This document shows, piece after piece, positions 44,393 to 53,913 of a stretch of 64,000 nucleotides of DNA (positions within the stretch are counted from its first letter, which is position 1; the number at the start of each line of letters is the position of its first letter). Position numbers and translations under genes: made by a program. The notes under the pieces are model-generated. The model did no database searches and had not been told where the DNA came from. It saw only the letters and a list, made by a program, of their open reading frames with translations. Source of the stretch: DATARH01 sp035648415 (GTDB lineage: Bacteria; Pseudomonadota; Alphaproteobacteria; ATCC43930; CGMCC-115725); the NCBI GenBank assembly GCA_035648415.1, contig DASRLO010000141.1:9588-73587 (forward strand). The letters are read 5' to 3'.

Positions 44393-47300
44393 GCCAGTTC
44401 GCGCGCCCGGACCGAATGCGCCGCGGCGGCGTGGTCCTTCGCCACCACGGTGTAGACCGCCGGCAGCACAAAGAGGGTGAAGAGGGTGCCGATCGACATG
44501 CCGGCGACGACGACGATGCCGATCGAGAAGCGGCTCGCCGCGCCGGCGCCGGTCGCGGTCACCAGCGGCACCAGGCCGACGACCATCGCCGCGGTTGTCA
44601 TCAGGATCGGGCGCAGCCGGACCCGCGCGGCGCGCTCGATGGCGCGGCGCCGGTCGAGGCCCTCGTTCACCTGCAGCTGGTTGGCGAACTCGACCATCAG
44701 GATGCCGTGCTTGCTGATCAGACCGATCAGCGTCACCAGCCCGACCTGGGTGTAGATGTTCATCGTCGCCAGCCCGAGGAACAGCGGGAACAGCGCGCCG
44801 CAGATCGACAGCGGCACGCTGACGAGGATCACGAACGGGTCGCGCAGGCTCTCGAATTGCGCCGCCAGCACCAGGAAGATGATAACGAGCGCGAAGACGA
44901 AGGTGACAACCAGCGCGTGACCCTCCTGCACATACTGCCGCGAATCGGAGAGGTAGTCGTGGCCGAACCCGGCCGGCAGGGTCTTGGCCTGCTGTTCGAG
45001 GAAATCGACCGCCTGGCCAATCGTCACGCCGGGCATCGGCACCGCCGAGAAGGTCGCGGCATTGAGCTGGTTGTAGCGGCTGAGCGAATTGGGCGCGGTG
45101 GTCGTCGAAACCTTGACCAGGTTCGACAGCGGCACCGGCTGGCCGGCGGACGAATTCACATAATAGTGGGTGAGCGTGTCCTGGTTGAGCCGGTCGAGAC
45201 GCGGCACTTGCGGGATGACCTCGTACGAGCGGCCGGAGAGGTTGAAGCGGTTGACGTAATTCTCGCCGACGAGCAGCGCCAAGGTGTCGCCGATCGACTG
45301 CATCGTGATGCCGAGCTCGTTGGCCTTGGAGCGGTCGATGTCGACGCGGATCGTCGGCTGGTTGAAGGCAAGGTCGCTGTCGACGACGATAAAGAGCCCG
45401 CTTTTGCGCGCGGCGTCCTTGATCTTCTCCATCGCGTTGTAGATCGTCACGAAATCGCCGGTGGAATCGATCACCATCTGCACCGGCAGGCCGCCGATCG
45501 AGGCGGGCAGCGACGGCAGCGAAAAGACGAAGGCGTTCATCCCCTCGACCGCGCTCATCTTCGCCTGCAGGATCGGCTTGATCTGCTGCGCCGAGCGGGT
45601 GCGCTCGTTCCACGGCTTGAGGATCATCCCGGCGATCCCTTGGCTCGGCCCGAAGCGGCCGTTGACGACAAAGCGCAGATCGGCCTCCGGGATCGAGGTC
45701 ATCGCCCTGTCGAGCTCGCTGCCGTACGCGTCCTGATAGTCGAGGTTCGAGTATTGCGGCGCCTTGGTCAGCGCGAACAGCACCCCCTGGTCTTCCTCCG
45801 GCGCGAGCTCGGCCTTGGTGTTGACGTACATAAAGCCGAGCGCGACGAAGACCGCGGCGGCGAACAGCGCGGTCACCGGGCGATAGTCGAGCGAGCGCTC
45901 GAGCCGGCGGCCGTACCAGTTCGCCAGCCCGTTGAAGCCCCGGTCGAGCAGCCGGGCGAAGCCGCCCTCCGCCGCGCCGTGCTTCAGGAGAACCGAGCAC
46001 ATCATCGGCGTCAGAGTGACCGCGATGACGCCAGAAATGATCACCGCGCCGGCCAGCGTGAAGGCAAATTCGCGGAAGAGCGTTCCGGTGACGCCGCCCA
46101 GGAACCCGATCGGCGCATAGACCGCGGCCAAGGTCAGCGTCATCGAGATCACCGGCCCGGCGATCTCGCGCGCGCCGATCAGCGCCGCCTGCGGCGGGCT
46201 CTTGCCCTCCTCGATATGGCGGTAGACGTTTTCCACGACGACGATCGCATCGTCGACGACGAGGCCGATCGCCAGCACCATCGCCAACAGGGTCAGCAGG
46301 TTGAGGCTGAACCCCAGCACCGACATGACCATGCCAGCGCCGATCAGCGACAAGGGGATCGTGACGATCGGGATCACCACCGACCGGAAGCTGCCGAGGA
46401 ACAGGAAGATCACGACGACGACGATGGCGACCGCCAGGCCGAGGCTCCATTGCACCTCATCGATCGAGGCCCGGATGAAATTGGTCGAATCGTAGGCGAC
46501 CTGCATCTTGACCGAGGGCGGCAGGGTGCGCTCGATCTCGGGGAAGAGCTTGCGTACGCCGGCGACCAGCGTCAGCGGGTTGCCGTCCGGCGTCGCCTGA
46601 ATGCCCACGAAGACCGCGTGCTGGCCGTTCATCGCGACGCTCGAGGTCCAGCTTTGCGCGGCGAGTTCGACCTCGGCGATGTCTTCCATGCGCACCAGCG
46701 CGCCGTTCGACGACTTGACCACCATCCGCTTGAACTGGTCGACATCGGTGAGCCCGGTCTGGGCCACGACGTTGGTGACGGTGAAGGCGCCCTTGGCCTG
46801 ACCCGGCGCCGATTGATAATTGTTGGCCTTGATCGCCGCGGCGACGTCATCGGCGGTGATGCTGCGCGCGGCCATGCGCGCGGGATCGAGCCACAGCCGC
46901 ATCGCGAAAATCTGGCCGCCGAGGATGTCGGCGGAGGCGACGCCGTCGACCGTCGCCATCAACGGCTGCACGACCCGCGTCAGATAATCGGAGATCGCCG
47001 CGGGCTGCAGGGTCGGGCTGGAGAAGCCGACATACATGACCGCTGTCGTCTGCCCGGTCGCCTTCAGGATGATCGGATCCTGCGCCCCGGCCGGGAGCAG
47101 GTATTTGACCTGCTGCACCTTGGCCATGATGTCGGTCAGCGCCTGGCTCGGGTCGTAATTGAGCTTGATGTACGTGGTGATCGTGCTGGTTCCGAGAACC
47201 GATGACGAGGTCAGGTAGTCGATGCCCTCGGCGGTGGCGACCGCCTGCTCGATCGGGGTGGTGATGAAGCCCTCGATGAGGTCGGGCGACGCGCCCGGAT

Positions 47301-47451
47301 AGGCCGTCGTCACCGTGATCGTGGTGTTTGACAGCTTTGGATACTGCCGGATTTGCAGCCCGTACATCGCCCGCGCGCCGATCAGCAGGATCAGCAGGCT
47401 GATGACCAGCGACAGCACCGGGCGGCGAATAAAGAGATCGGTGAACCTCAT
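44380..47451 (-). CDS. RND efflux permease (AcrB/HAE1-type)
   Basis: A 1023-residue proton-driven pump with 12 membrane spans and two large periplasmic loops, the full length of the family. FIRRPVLSLVISLLILLIGARAM is the first span region. The TM4 relay motif GLVVDDAIVVVENVYRHIEEG is intact (paired Asp near 398). The porter segments YPGASPDLIEGFITTPIEQAV and later LVTLIGLISKHGILMVEFAN are the usual signatures. It follows the adaptor gene by ten bases; no outer-membrane channel gene lies in the operon. Confidence 0.95.
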   Translation of the reverse strand: MRFTDLFIRRPVLSLVISLLILLIGARAMYGLQIRQYPKLSNTTITVTTAYPGASPDLIEGFITTPIEQAVATAEGIDYLTSSSVLGTSTITTYIKLNYDPSQALTDIMAKVQQVKYLLPAGAQDPIILKATGQTTAVMYVGFSSPTLQPAAISDYLTRVVQPLMATVDGVASADILGGQIFAMRLWLDPARMAARSITADDVAAAIKANNYQSAPGQAKGAFTVTNVVAQTGLTDVDQFKRMVVKSSNGALVRMEDIAEVELAAQSWTSSVAMNGQHAVFVGIQATPDGNPLTLVAGVRKLFPEIERTLPPSVKMQVAYDSTNFIRASIDEVQWSLGLAVAIVVVVIFLFLGSFRSVVIPIVTIPLSLIGAGMVMSVLGFSLNLLTLLAMVLAIGLVVDDAIVVVENVYRHIEEGKSPPQAALIGAREIAGPVISMTLTLAAVYAPIGFLGGVTGTLFREFAFTLAGAVIISGVIAVTLTPMMCSVLLKHGAAEGGFARLLDRGFNGLANWYGRRLERSLDYRPVTALFAAAVFVALGFMYVNTKAELAPEEDQGVLFALTKAPQYSNLDYQDAYGSELDRAMTSIPEADLRFVVNGRFGPSQGIAGMILKPWNERTRSAQQIKPILQAKMSAVEGMNAFVFSLPSLPASIGGLPVQMVIDSTGDFVTIYNAMEKIKDAARKSGLFIVVDSDLAFNQPTIRVDIDRSKANELGITMQSIGDTLALLVGENYVNRFNLSGRSYEVIPQVPRLDRLNQDTLTHYYVNSSAGQPVPLSNLVKVSTTTAPNSLSRYNQLNAATFSAVPMPGVTIGQAVDFLEQQAKTLPAGFGHDYLSDSRQYVQEGHALVVTFVFALVIIFLVLAAQFESLRDPFVILVSVPLSICGALFPLFLGLATMNIYTQVGLVTLIGLISKHGILMVEFANQLQVNEGLDRRRAIERAARVRLRPILMTTAAMVVGLVPLVTATGAGAASRFSIGIVVVAGMSIGTLFTLFVLPAVYTVVAKDHAAAAHSVRARELAQVT

Positions 47452-47461
47452 GGCGCGGCGC

Positions 47462-48694
47462 CTACTGCAAGGTCGGGTTTGCCGGCGGCTGCGGCGGCGG
47501 GTTGCCGGTGACGCTGACGCGCGCGCCGTCCTGCACCTTGATCTGCCCGGCGGCGACGACCTGGTCGCCCGGTTTCAGCCCGGTGAGCACCGCCACCTTG
47601 TTGTCCCAGCGCAAGCCGGTGGTGACCGGGGTGCGATGCGCCGTCAACAGCGGCTTGCCGTCGGCGTCGTTGCCGTCGGCGCGGATCACATAGACGCTGT
47701 CGCCGTAAAGCGTGTAGTCGACCGCGGTCTCGGGCAGCACCACCTGATCGGCATCGTTGGGCAGCACCACCTTGGCGTTGACGAACATCCCCGGCAGCAA
47801 TGCCTCGTCCGGGTTGGGCATCGTCGCCTGCACCGCGACGGTGCGCGTGCTGGCCGAGATTTGCGGCTCGATCGTGGTGATCGATGCGATGAAGGTGCGG
47901 CCGGGGAACGCGTCGGCGCTGACGTCGACCTTCTGGCCGACCGCGATCTGCGGGGCGATCTGCGTCGGCAGCGTGAAATTGACGTAGAGCGTCGACAGAT
48001 CGGTCAAGCTTACGATCGCCGCGCCGGGGGTGAGGTACTGACCGAGATTGATCTGGCGCACGCCGAGCCGGCCGCCGAACGGCGCGCGGATCTCCTTTTG
48101 CCCGATGACCGCCTGGGTCTTTTGGATCATCGCGCTGGACTGGTCGAGCTGGCTTTGCGTCTGATCGACGGTCTGCTGCGTGCCGTACTGGTGGCTGGCG
48201 AGGATTTTCGCGCGCTGCAGCGAAGTTTCGGCGTATCGCGCCTGAGCCTGGTAGTTGGCGAGATCGCCACGATCCGGGCCGTCGTCGATCTGCGCCAGTC
48301 TGTCGCCGGCCTTGACCGCGGCGCCCGATTCGAAGGTGATCGCGACGATTCGGCCGCCGATCTCGGAACTCACCGTCACCTGCAGCACCGCCGCGAGCGA
48401 GCCGATCCCGCTGGCGAAATGCGGCACCGCCTCGCTGGTCGCCACGACCGCGCTGATCGCGGCCGGGGGCGGCTTCATAGTGGTCAAATAGGTGTGGATC
48501 ATCCGCTGGCGCCAGGTGCTGAAGCCGTAGAGACCGCCCAGGACGAGCGCCACCAGCACCGCGACGATGACGAACCAGCGAACCCGCTTGGCCCGGCTCG
48601 GCGTGGGATGAGCGCCTCCCGGCGCGAAGCCGATAGCGGGCACGACACCGGGATCGATGTCGCGCGGCAGTCCAGGGTTGATCTCGCCATCCAT
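47462..48694 (-). CDS. RND efflux periplasmic adaptor (MdtA/AcrA-like)
   Basis: A 410-residue membrane-fusion protein with one N-terminal span (VRWFVIVAVLVALVLGGLYGFSTW). The lipoyl half-motifs (RIVAITFESGAAVKAGDRLAQID and RAPFGGRLGVRQINLGQYLTPG) flank an alpha-hairpin near AKILASHQYGTQQTVDQTQSQLD. It bridges the permease to an outer-membrane factor not present here. It starts 15 bases after the TetR stop. Confidence 0.93.
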   Translation of the reverse strand: MDGEINPGLPRDIDPGVVPAIGFAPGGAHPTPSRAKRVRWFVIVAVLVALVLGGLYGFSTWRQRMIHTYLTTMKPPPAAISAVVATSEAVPHFASGIGSLAAVLQVTVSSEIGGRIVAITFESGAAVKAGDRLAQIDDGPDRGDLANYQAQARYAETSLQRAKILASHQYGTQQTVDQTQSQLDQSSAMIQKTQAVIGQKEIRAPFGGRLGVRQINLGQYLTPGAAIVSLTDLSTLYVNFTLPTQIAPQIAVGQKVDVSADAFPGRTFIASITTIEPQISASTRTVAVQATMPNPDEALLPGMFVNAKVVLPNDADQVVLPETAVDYTLYGDSVYVIRADGNDADGKPLLTAHRTPVTTGLRWDNKVAVLTGLKPGDQVVAAGQIKVQDGARVSVTGNPPPQPPANPTLQ

Positions 48695-48709
48695 GACGTG
48701 CTCCCCGCT

Positions 48710-49396
48710 TTAATCCGCAGCCGCCTGCCGAGGCGGCTGCGCGGTGTGCGAGGCGGCAATCGCGGCCTCGGTCATGCCGATCCCCCGCAGGATGAAATCG
48801 CTGGCTTCCTCGACCAGCCGGTCGAGCCCACCCTCGTAAGGGATAACGCCTTGTTGCGGCAAATAGGCGAGAGCCATCATCGCCGCGACGTGATGCGCGA
48901 ACCAGAACCGGTTGGCCCCGCTCGCCGGCAACGGCGCGAGGTCGCCCGCCGCCTCCGCCGCCTTGAGCGAGGCGGTGAACAGCGGCACGACCCGCGGCGC
49001 GATCGCGGCGAAGAGTTCGCGGGCGTAGTCGCCGTCTTCGAGGAAGCTATGCAGCATCAGCCGCATCCGCAGGTCGAGCTCGCGACGCTCGTCCTCGCAA
49101 CCGAGCACGAAACGCCGAACCATGAAGCGCACGATGCTGATCGCGGTCGCCGTCGAAGCCGGCAAGGTCGCCAGTTTTTCGAGCGCCGGGTCGCCCTCGC
49201 AGCCCAATGCCAGGATCTCGCGGTAAAGCACTTGCTTTGACGGGAAGTGGCGAAACAGCAGCGCCTCGGAAACGCCGGCCGCGGCCGCCAGCTCGCGCGT
49301 CGTCGTGCCCGCGAACCCCTTGCGCGCGAAGAGCGGCACCGCCGCCGTGACGATCGCCCTGCGCCGGTCGTCGCTGTCGAGCCTGCTGTTTGCCAT
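48710..49396 (-). CDS. TetR/AcrR family regulator of the RND operon
   Basis: A 228-residue repressor. Residues about 12-60 form the helix-turn-helix domain: RRAIVTAAVPLFARKGFAGTTTRELAAAAGVSEALLFRHFPSK (core TTRELAAAAGVSEALLFRHF). The C-terminal part senses a ligand. It is the first gene of the unit TetR-adaptor-permease, with a perfect palindrome nine bases before its start, so it probably represses its own operon. Confidence 0.92.
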   Translation of the reverse strand: MANSRLDSDDRRRAIVTAAVPLFARKGFAGTTTRELAAAAGVSEALLFRHFPSKQVLYREILALGCEGDPALEKLATLPASTATAISIVRFMVRRFVLGCEDERRELDLRMRLMLHSFLEDGDYARELFAAIAPRVVPLFTASLKAAEAAGDLAPLPASGANRFWFAHHVAAMMALAYLPQQGVIPYEGGLDRLVEEASDFILRGIGMTEAAIAASHTAQPPRQAAAD

Positions 49397-49404
49397 GAGA
49401 CCGC

Positions 49405-49422
49405 TAAGTAAGCGCTTACTTA
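49405..49422. promoter_or_regulatory. Probable TetR operator (18-base perfect palindrome)
   Basis: taagtaagc joined directly to its complement gcttactta, with tgaccccac just downstream on the minus strand. It lies between the tetR start and the MgtC gene, in the position where an autorepressor of the RND operon would bind. Confidence 0.65.
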
Positions 49423-49508
49423 CGTGGGGTCAAGCCTTATGCTGCGGTGCAGCATAAGGTCGCTAAAGTGCACGATCAAGACTTGGCGTGTCGCAGCCGG
49501 CGGTGCGC

Positions 49509-50192
49509 CTACGTGCCACGGCGCGTCGCGAGGTCCCAGCGCACCGAGTTGACGCCGGCCTGGTCGCGGGTCTTGGCGATGAGCGCGTCGAAATGCTTGT
49601 CGCGGCGGCTGTGGGAAACCAGTTCGGCGACGAGCTGCATGCCGTCCGGCTCGTCGAGCGGTTCCTGATGGAGCGTGTTGAGCTGCAGCCCGGCCCCGGC
49701 GGCGTCATGCACAAATCGCAGTTGAACCGTCGCGGCCTCGGCCGCGGCACAGGAAATATCGACGGTGTAGAGGGTCTCGATATCGCCCGGATGGGGCGCA
49801 TAGCGGTGGATCGCGATCTGGACGTGGCGCAGGCCGATATTGAGCACGACCACGCTGAACCCGGCATAAAGACCCTCCCAGCGCAAGCCGGTGGCGCACA
49901 GCGAGCCGACCGCCGCCGCGCACCACAGCGTCGCCGCGGTGTTGAGGCCGCGCACCGTCGGGCCCTCGTGCAGGATGACCCCGGCGCCGAGAAATCCAAT
50001 GCCCGAGACGATCTGCGCGGCTACCCGGTCGCTGCCGACATGCGTGCCGATCGTCACGAAGCAGGCCGAGCCGAAGGCGACGAGCGCGTTGGTGCGCAGC
50101 CCGGCCATGCCCTGGTTCCATTGCCGCTCGAACCCGATCAGCGCGCCGAGCAGGATCGCCAGGGTGATGTTGATAAATGTGTCCGCGCTCAT
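49509..50192 (-). CDS. MgtC/SapB family protein
   Basis: A 227-residue inner-membrane protein. The N-terminal span block GFERQWNQGMAGLRTNALVAFGSACFVTIG (core GMAGLRTNALVAFGSA) and IVSGIGFLGAGVILHEGPTVRGLNTAATLWCAAAVGSLC are MgtC family hallmarks. The C-terminal soluble ACT-like domain is present. MgtC members modulate ATP synthase or respond to low Mg2+ and acid; the plain role here is unclear. It lies upstream of the tetR unit in the same direction, about 100 bases away. Confidence 0.9.
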   Translation of the reverse strand: MSADTFINITLAILLGALIGFERQWNQGMAGLRTNALVAFGSACFVTIGTHVGSDRVAAQIVSGIGFLGAGVILHEGPTVRGLNTAATLWCAAAVGSLCATGLRWEGLYAGFSVVVLNIGLRHVQIAIHRYAPHPGDIETLYTVDISCAAAEAATVQLRFVHDAAGAGLQLNTLHQEPLDEPDGMQLVAELVSHSRRDKHFDALIAKTRDQAGVNSVRWDLATRRGT

Positions 50193-50305
50193 CGCCGGCC
50201 TGCCGGCGCGCGCCCGCTCTGCGGCTCGAAAGAGGCTTGACGCGTCACCGCGCGACCTCTACCCCGCACCCTCGTTTGTCGTGTCCGCATGGGCGACGTC
50301 CTCCA

Positions 50306-51988
50306 ATGCCCGCTTACCAGTACGTCTACGTCATGAAGGGTCTCGGGAAAAGCTATCCCGGCGGACGCGAGGTGCTGCGCGACGTCTGGCTGTCGTTCCT
50401 GCCGGGTGCGAAGATCGGCGTGCTCGGGCTCAACGGCGCCGGCAAATCGACCCTGCTGCGCATCATGGCCGGCGAGGACCGGGAATTCGGCGGCGAGGCG
50501 TGGGCGGCGGAAGGCGCCTCGGTCGGCTACCTGCGGCAAGAGCCGGCGCTCGACTCGGCGAAGGACGTGTTCGGCAATGTCAGCGAGGGTCTCGCCGAGA
50601 CCAAGGCCCTCGTCGAGCGCTTCGAAGCGGTCAGCGCGCGGTTCACCGAGGAATTGTCCGACGCGGAGATGAACGACCTGATCGCCGAGCAGGGTGAGTT
50701 GCAGGAGCAAATCGACCATCTCGACGCCTGGGAGTTCGACCGCACCATCGAGATCGCGATGGACGCGCTGCGCTGCCCGCCGGGCGACACGCCGGTGGCC
50801 ACTCTGTCGGGCGGCGAGCGGCGCCGGGTGGCGCTGTGCCGGTTGTTGCTGCAAAAGCCCGATCTGTTGCTGCTCGACGAGCCGACCAACCATCTCGACG
50901 CCGAATCGGTGGCCTGGCTGCAGCGGTTCCTCAAGGATTATCCCGGCACCGTCGTGACGGTCACCCACGACCGCTATTTCCTCGACGAGGTCGCCGGCTG
51001 GATCCTCGAACTCGACCGCGGCCACGGCATTCCCTACGAGGGCAACTATTCGGGCTGGCTCGAGCAGAAGCAGGTGCGGCTGGCGCAAGAGGGCCGCCAG
51101 GAGGAGGCGCGGCAGCGTACCTTGGAACGCGAATTGGAATGGGTGAGGCAGAGCCCGCGCGCCCGCCAGGCGAAGAGCAAGGCGCGGCTCCAGGCCTACG
51201 AGGAGCTGGTCGCGCAGTCGCGCGAGAAGGCGCCCGACAATGCGCAGATCGTACTGCCGCCGGGGCCGCGGCTCGGCGACCTCGTGGTCGAGGCCGAGGG
51301 GGTATCGAAGGCGTTCGGCGATCGGTTGCTGATCGAATCGTTGGACTTCAGGCTGCCGCCCGGCGGCATCGTCGGCGTCATCGGCCCGAACGGCGCCGGC
51401 AAGACGACCTTGTTCCGCATGATCACCGGCGCCGAAAGCGCCGATGCCGGCGGCTTCCGGATCGGGGAAACGGTGAAGCTCGGCTATGTCGACCAGTCGC
51501 GCGACACGCTCGGCGCCGGCAACACGGTGTGGCAGGAGATTTCCGGCGGGCTGGAGGAGATCGACCTCGGCCGCCGCAAGCTCGCCAGCCGGGCTTATTG
51601 CGCGCTTTTTAACTTCCGCGGCGGCGACCAGCAGAAAAAGGTCGGGCAGCTCTCGGGCGGCGAGCGCAACCGCGTGCATCTCGCCAAGATGCTCAAGGAA
51701 GGCGCCAATCTGCTGCTGCTCGACGAGCCGACCAACGACCTCGACGTCGATACGCTGCGCGCGCTCGAAGAGGGGCTGCTCGACTACCCCGGGTGCGCGG
51801 TCATCATCACCCACGACCGCTGGTTCCTCGACCGGGTCGCGACCCACATCCTCGCCTTCGAGGGCGACAGCCAGACCGTGTGGTTCGAGGGCAACTATGC
51901 CGATTACGAGGCCGACCGCCGCCGCCGCCTCGGCGCCGAGGCGGAGCAGCCGCACCGCATCAAATACAAGCCATTGACGCGAAACTGA
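50306..51988 (+). CDS. ettA: Energy-dependent translational throttle protein EttA
   Basis: A 560-residue ABC-F ATPase that binds the ribosomal E site and gates translation by energy state. Two ATPase domains: Walker A GLNGAGKST at 41-49 and GPNGAGKTT near 361, signatures LSGGERRRVALCRLLL and LSGGERNRVHLAKML, and the arm and P-site tether region between (EQKQVRLAQEGRQEEARQRTLERELEW, core). The ending HRIKYKPLTRN matches EttA. ATG 50306 starts the family N-terminus MPAYQYVYVMKGLGKSYPGG. It is convergent with the mlaC gene. Confidence 0.95.
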   Translation: MPAYQYVYVMKGLGKSYPGGREVLRDVWLSFLPGAKIGVLGLNGAGKSTLLRIMAGEDREFGGEAWAAEGASVGYLRQEPALDSAKDVFGNVSEGLAETKALVERFEAVSARFTEELSDAEMNDLIAEQGELQEQIDHLDAWEFDRTIEIAMDALRCPPGDTPVATLSGGERRRVALCRLLLQKPDLLLLDEPTNHLDAESVAWLQRFLKDYPGTVVTVTHDRYFLDEVAGWILELDRGHGIPYEGNYSGWLEQKQVRLAQEGRQEEARQRTLERELEWVRQSPRARQAKSKARLQAYEELVAQSREKAPDNAQIVLPPGPRLGDLVVEAEGVSKAFGDRLLIESLDFRLPPGGIVGVIGPNGAGKTTLFRMITGAESADAGGFRIGETVKLGYVDQSRDTLGAGNTVWQEISGGLEEIDLGRRKLASRAYCALFNFRGGDQQKKVGQLSGGERNRVHLAKMLKEGANLLLLDEPTNDLDVDTLRALEEGLLDYPGCAVIITHDRWFLDRVATHILAFEGDSQTVWFEGNYADYEADRRRRLGAEAEQPHRIKYKPLTRN

Positions 51989-52093
51989 GTTTCCGCAAAT
52001 CCACGGCAAGGTCGCGGTATCTACGACGAGGCCGTGAGCCAGCGAGGTGCCGCTCGCGAGTCTCCGCTGAATTTTGTGGCGCTCGCGCCGGGC

Positions 52094-52690
52094 TTATTGT
52101 CGGCCGACTTTTTGCCGCAGCCGGTCGAGCAGGTATTGGATCTGGCCGCCGCCCTGCTGGATCACCGAGGCAAACTCGTCGCGCTGGGTGATCCTCATGC
52201 TGACCCCGGCGACATAGGCGTCGCTGATCTTCCAGCTGCCCTTGTTGACCAGATACCAATCGACGCGGATCTTGCCGCCGTCGTTCTTAATGATCTCGCT
52301 GGTAACGATCGTATCGTCGCCTTCCTGGCGGGCGCTCAGCGCGTGGAACGGCTCGCCGGCATATTCCGCGAGACGGCCGGCGTAGGCCTGCGCCAGGTAT
52401 TCCTGCAGCAGCCCGAGGAATTGCTGCTGCTGTTCCGGGGTGGCGACTCGCCAATAGCGGCCCAGCACGAACTGGGCGATGCCGGGAAGGTCGAAATCGC
52501 CGCCGAGCAAATCGCGGAAACGCTGCACCCTGGCCGCCGGCGGCACGCTCGGTCCGAGCACCTGAATCACCTGGGTGCCAAGCTGGCCGACAAAGGCGAC
52601 GGGGTCGGTCTGCGCCGCGGCGGGGCGCGTCGCCGCAGCCGTCCCGACACAGAAGATCAGAGCGAAAAGCGCGAACCAGCGACGCGTCAT
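52094..52690 (-). CDS. mlaC: MlaC-family phospholipid carrier
   Basis: A 198-residue periplasmic protein with a signal peptide (ALFALIFCVGTAAATRPAAA). FDLPGIAQFVLGRYWRVATPEQQQQFLGLLQEYLAQAY is the MlaC core (quoted as FVLGRYWRVATPEQQQQF). It shuttles phospholipids between MlaA-OMP at the outer membrane and the MlaFEDB complex, whose genes are not in the window. It starts seven bases after mlaA. Confidence 0.92.
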   Translation of the reverse strand: MTRRWFALFALIFCVGTAAATRPAAAQTDPVAFVGQLGTQVIQVLGPSVPPAARVQRFRDLLGGDFDLPGIAQFVLGRYWRVATPEQQQQFLGLLQEYLAQAYAGRLAEYAGEPFHALSARQEGDDTIVTSEIIKNDGGKIRVDWYLVNKGSWKISDAYVAGVSMRITQRDEFASVIQQGGGQIQYLLDRLRQKVGRQ

Positions 52691-52697
52691 CGTGAAG

Positions 52698-53663
52698 CTA
52701 ACGTCCCGGAGCCAGCGACGATCTCTGCAGGTCGGCGATCGAATTTGCCGGCGCCTGCTGGGAAACCATCCGATAGGTCATCGCCGGGCTCGAGCCGGGC
52801 GGCAACTCGGCGACGGTCTTCGCCGCCGGCGGGACGGGCAGCGCGCTCAGGCCTTGCAGCGGCGCGGCGTTCGGCAAGTCTTCCTTCTGGTGGCGGATCT
52901 GCGCGGCCCGGCGCTGGCGCGACAGCGAGCGAATCGTCGCGTAGTAATCGAGCGAGGTGCGCTCGATCTCGGCGAGGCTCTCGATGTTGCGGGAACGCTG
53001 ATCGATGCCCGACGTCACGCCGCGCGCGAAGCTCGCCCAGATCTTGTTATGGTTGCTCGCGACAATGTTGCCCGGATCGCCAAAGCTGTCGGCGACGTCG
53101 CCGAACAGGTCGCGCGGGTTCGAGGGGCCGAGAACCGGCAGCATCAGGAAGGGCCCGCTATCCACGCCCCAGGTCGCCAGCGTGATGCCAAGATCGTTGG
53201 TGTGATAAGGGACGCCCAACTTGGCGGCAACGTCGAAGAAGCCGCCGAAACCGATCGTCGTATTGATGAGGGCGCGTCCGAACGTCTCGCCCGCCAGGCC
53301 GGGCTGCGCTTGCAGCACGTCATTGGCGAAAATGATCGGCGAGTTCAGGTTCTGCAGGAAATCGTGGACCATGTCGCGGAACGTGCTGGGTATCACCGTG
53401 CGGTAGGCATTGGCCACCGGCACGAGAACGGTCCGATCGACGCCCTGATTGAACCCGAAAATCGCGCGATTGGTGTTTTCCCACGGGTCGCCGGCATCGC
53501 CAAAGTCGCCCATCGGCGCCGGCGCGGGAGCGGCGGCTCGCGGCGGCGCCATCGGCGGCGGCTGCTGCGCCGCGGCGCCGTGCGCGCCGAGCAGGCCGGA
53601 CACGGCCAGCGCCGCGGCGAAAACGAAACCCGGCAGGACGAGCGGTGACTGGCAACGACGCAT
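52698..53663 (-). CDS. mlaA: MlaA/VacJ-family outer-membrane lipid-asymmetry protein
   Basis: A 321-residue protein. DPWENTNRAIFGFNQGVDR, SPIIFANDVLQ, FGRALINTTIGFGGFFDVA, and GPFLMLPVLGPSNPRD are MlaA signatures. The signal peptide ends in Ala-x-Ala (GAHGAAAQQ) and there is no cysteine at the cleavage site, so it may not be lipidated as MlaA usually is. A proline-rich linker follows the signal. With mlaC it forms the usual alphaproteobacterial mlaA-mlaC pair that removes phospholipids from the outer leaflet. Confidence 0.92.
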   Translation of the reverse strand: MRRCQSPLVLPGFVFAAALAVSGLLGAHGAAAQQPPPMAPPRAAAPAPAPMGDFGDAGDPWENTNRAIFGFNQGVDRTVLVPVANAYRTVIPSTFRDMVHDFLQNLNSPIIFANDVLQAQPGLAGETFGRALINTTIGFGGFFDVAAKLGVPYHTNDLGITLATWGVDSGPFLMLPVLGPSNPRDLFGDVADSFGDPGNIVASNHNKIWASFARGVTSGIDQRSRNIESLAEIERTSLDYYATIRSLSRQRRAAQIRHQKEDLPNAAPLQGLSALPVPPAAKTVAELPPGSSPAMTYRMVSQQAPANSIADLQRSSLAPGR

Positions 53664-53884
53664 TTAGGGTCCTCGCGTTTCTGGGCTGGCGGCGCGGCGC
53701 GATAATGACCAACAAGGCGCCTGCGCGGCAAGCGATCCGTTCCGCCTATATCCGCATTATGCGTAGAAACTGTTAACCATACTCATACGGGCCGGCGCGG
53801 AGAAGGGTTGTCGGCTGCGACGGCATATCGCGCTTGACGACCTTCATTATCCCAAAATCGCGGCGCTCGGCAAAGCTCTTGACG

Positions 53885-53904
53885 ATATAAAGATATCTTT
53901 ATAT
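53885..53904. promoter_or_regulatory. Palindromic operator of the methionine operon
   Basis: A perfect 20-base palindrome with half-site atataaagat, ending nine bases before the ATG of the ArsR-type regulator. It sits where a ribosome site would be expected, and its tataaa could overlap the -10 element. This arrangement suits autorepression by the ArsR protein encoded next to it. Confidence 0.65.
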
Positions 53905-53913
53905 GTTTGATCG

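Noticed and set aside
43004..46450. An 1148-codon open frame on the minus strand
   Set aside because: A frame-shifted shadow of the RND permease running on into the MATE gene; no recognisable domain.
42982..47205. A 1407-codon open frame on the plus strand
   Set aside because: It lies opposite the RND permease and overlaps the MATE gene in another frame; the predicted protein is Arg/Asp/His-rich low complexity, typical of the antisense of a GC-rich gene.
50177..50305. N-terminal extension of EttA
   Set aside because: The frame is open but overlaps the MgtC gene start and the family N-terminus begins at 50306.
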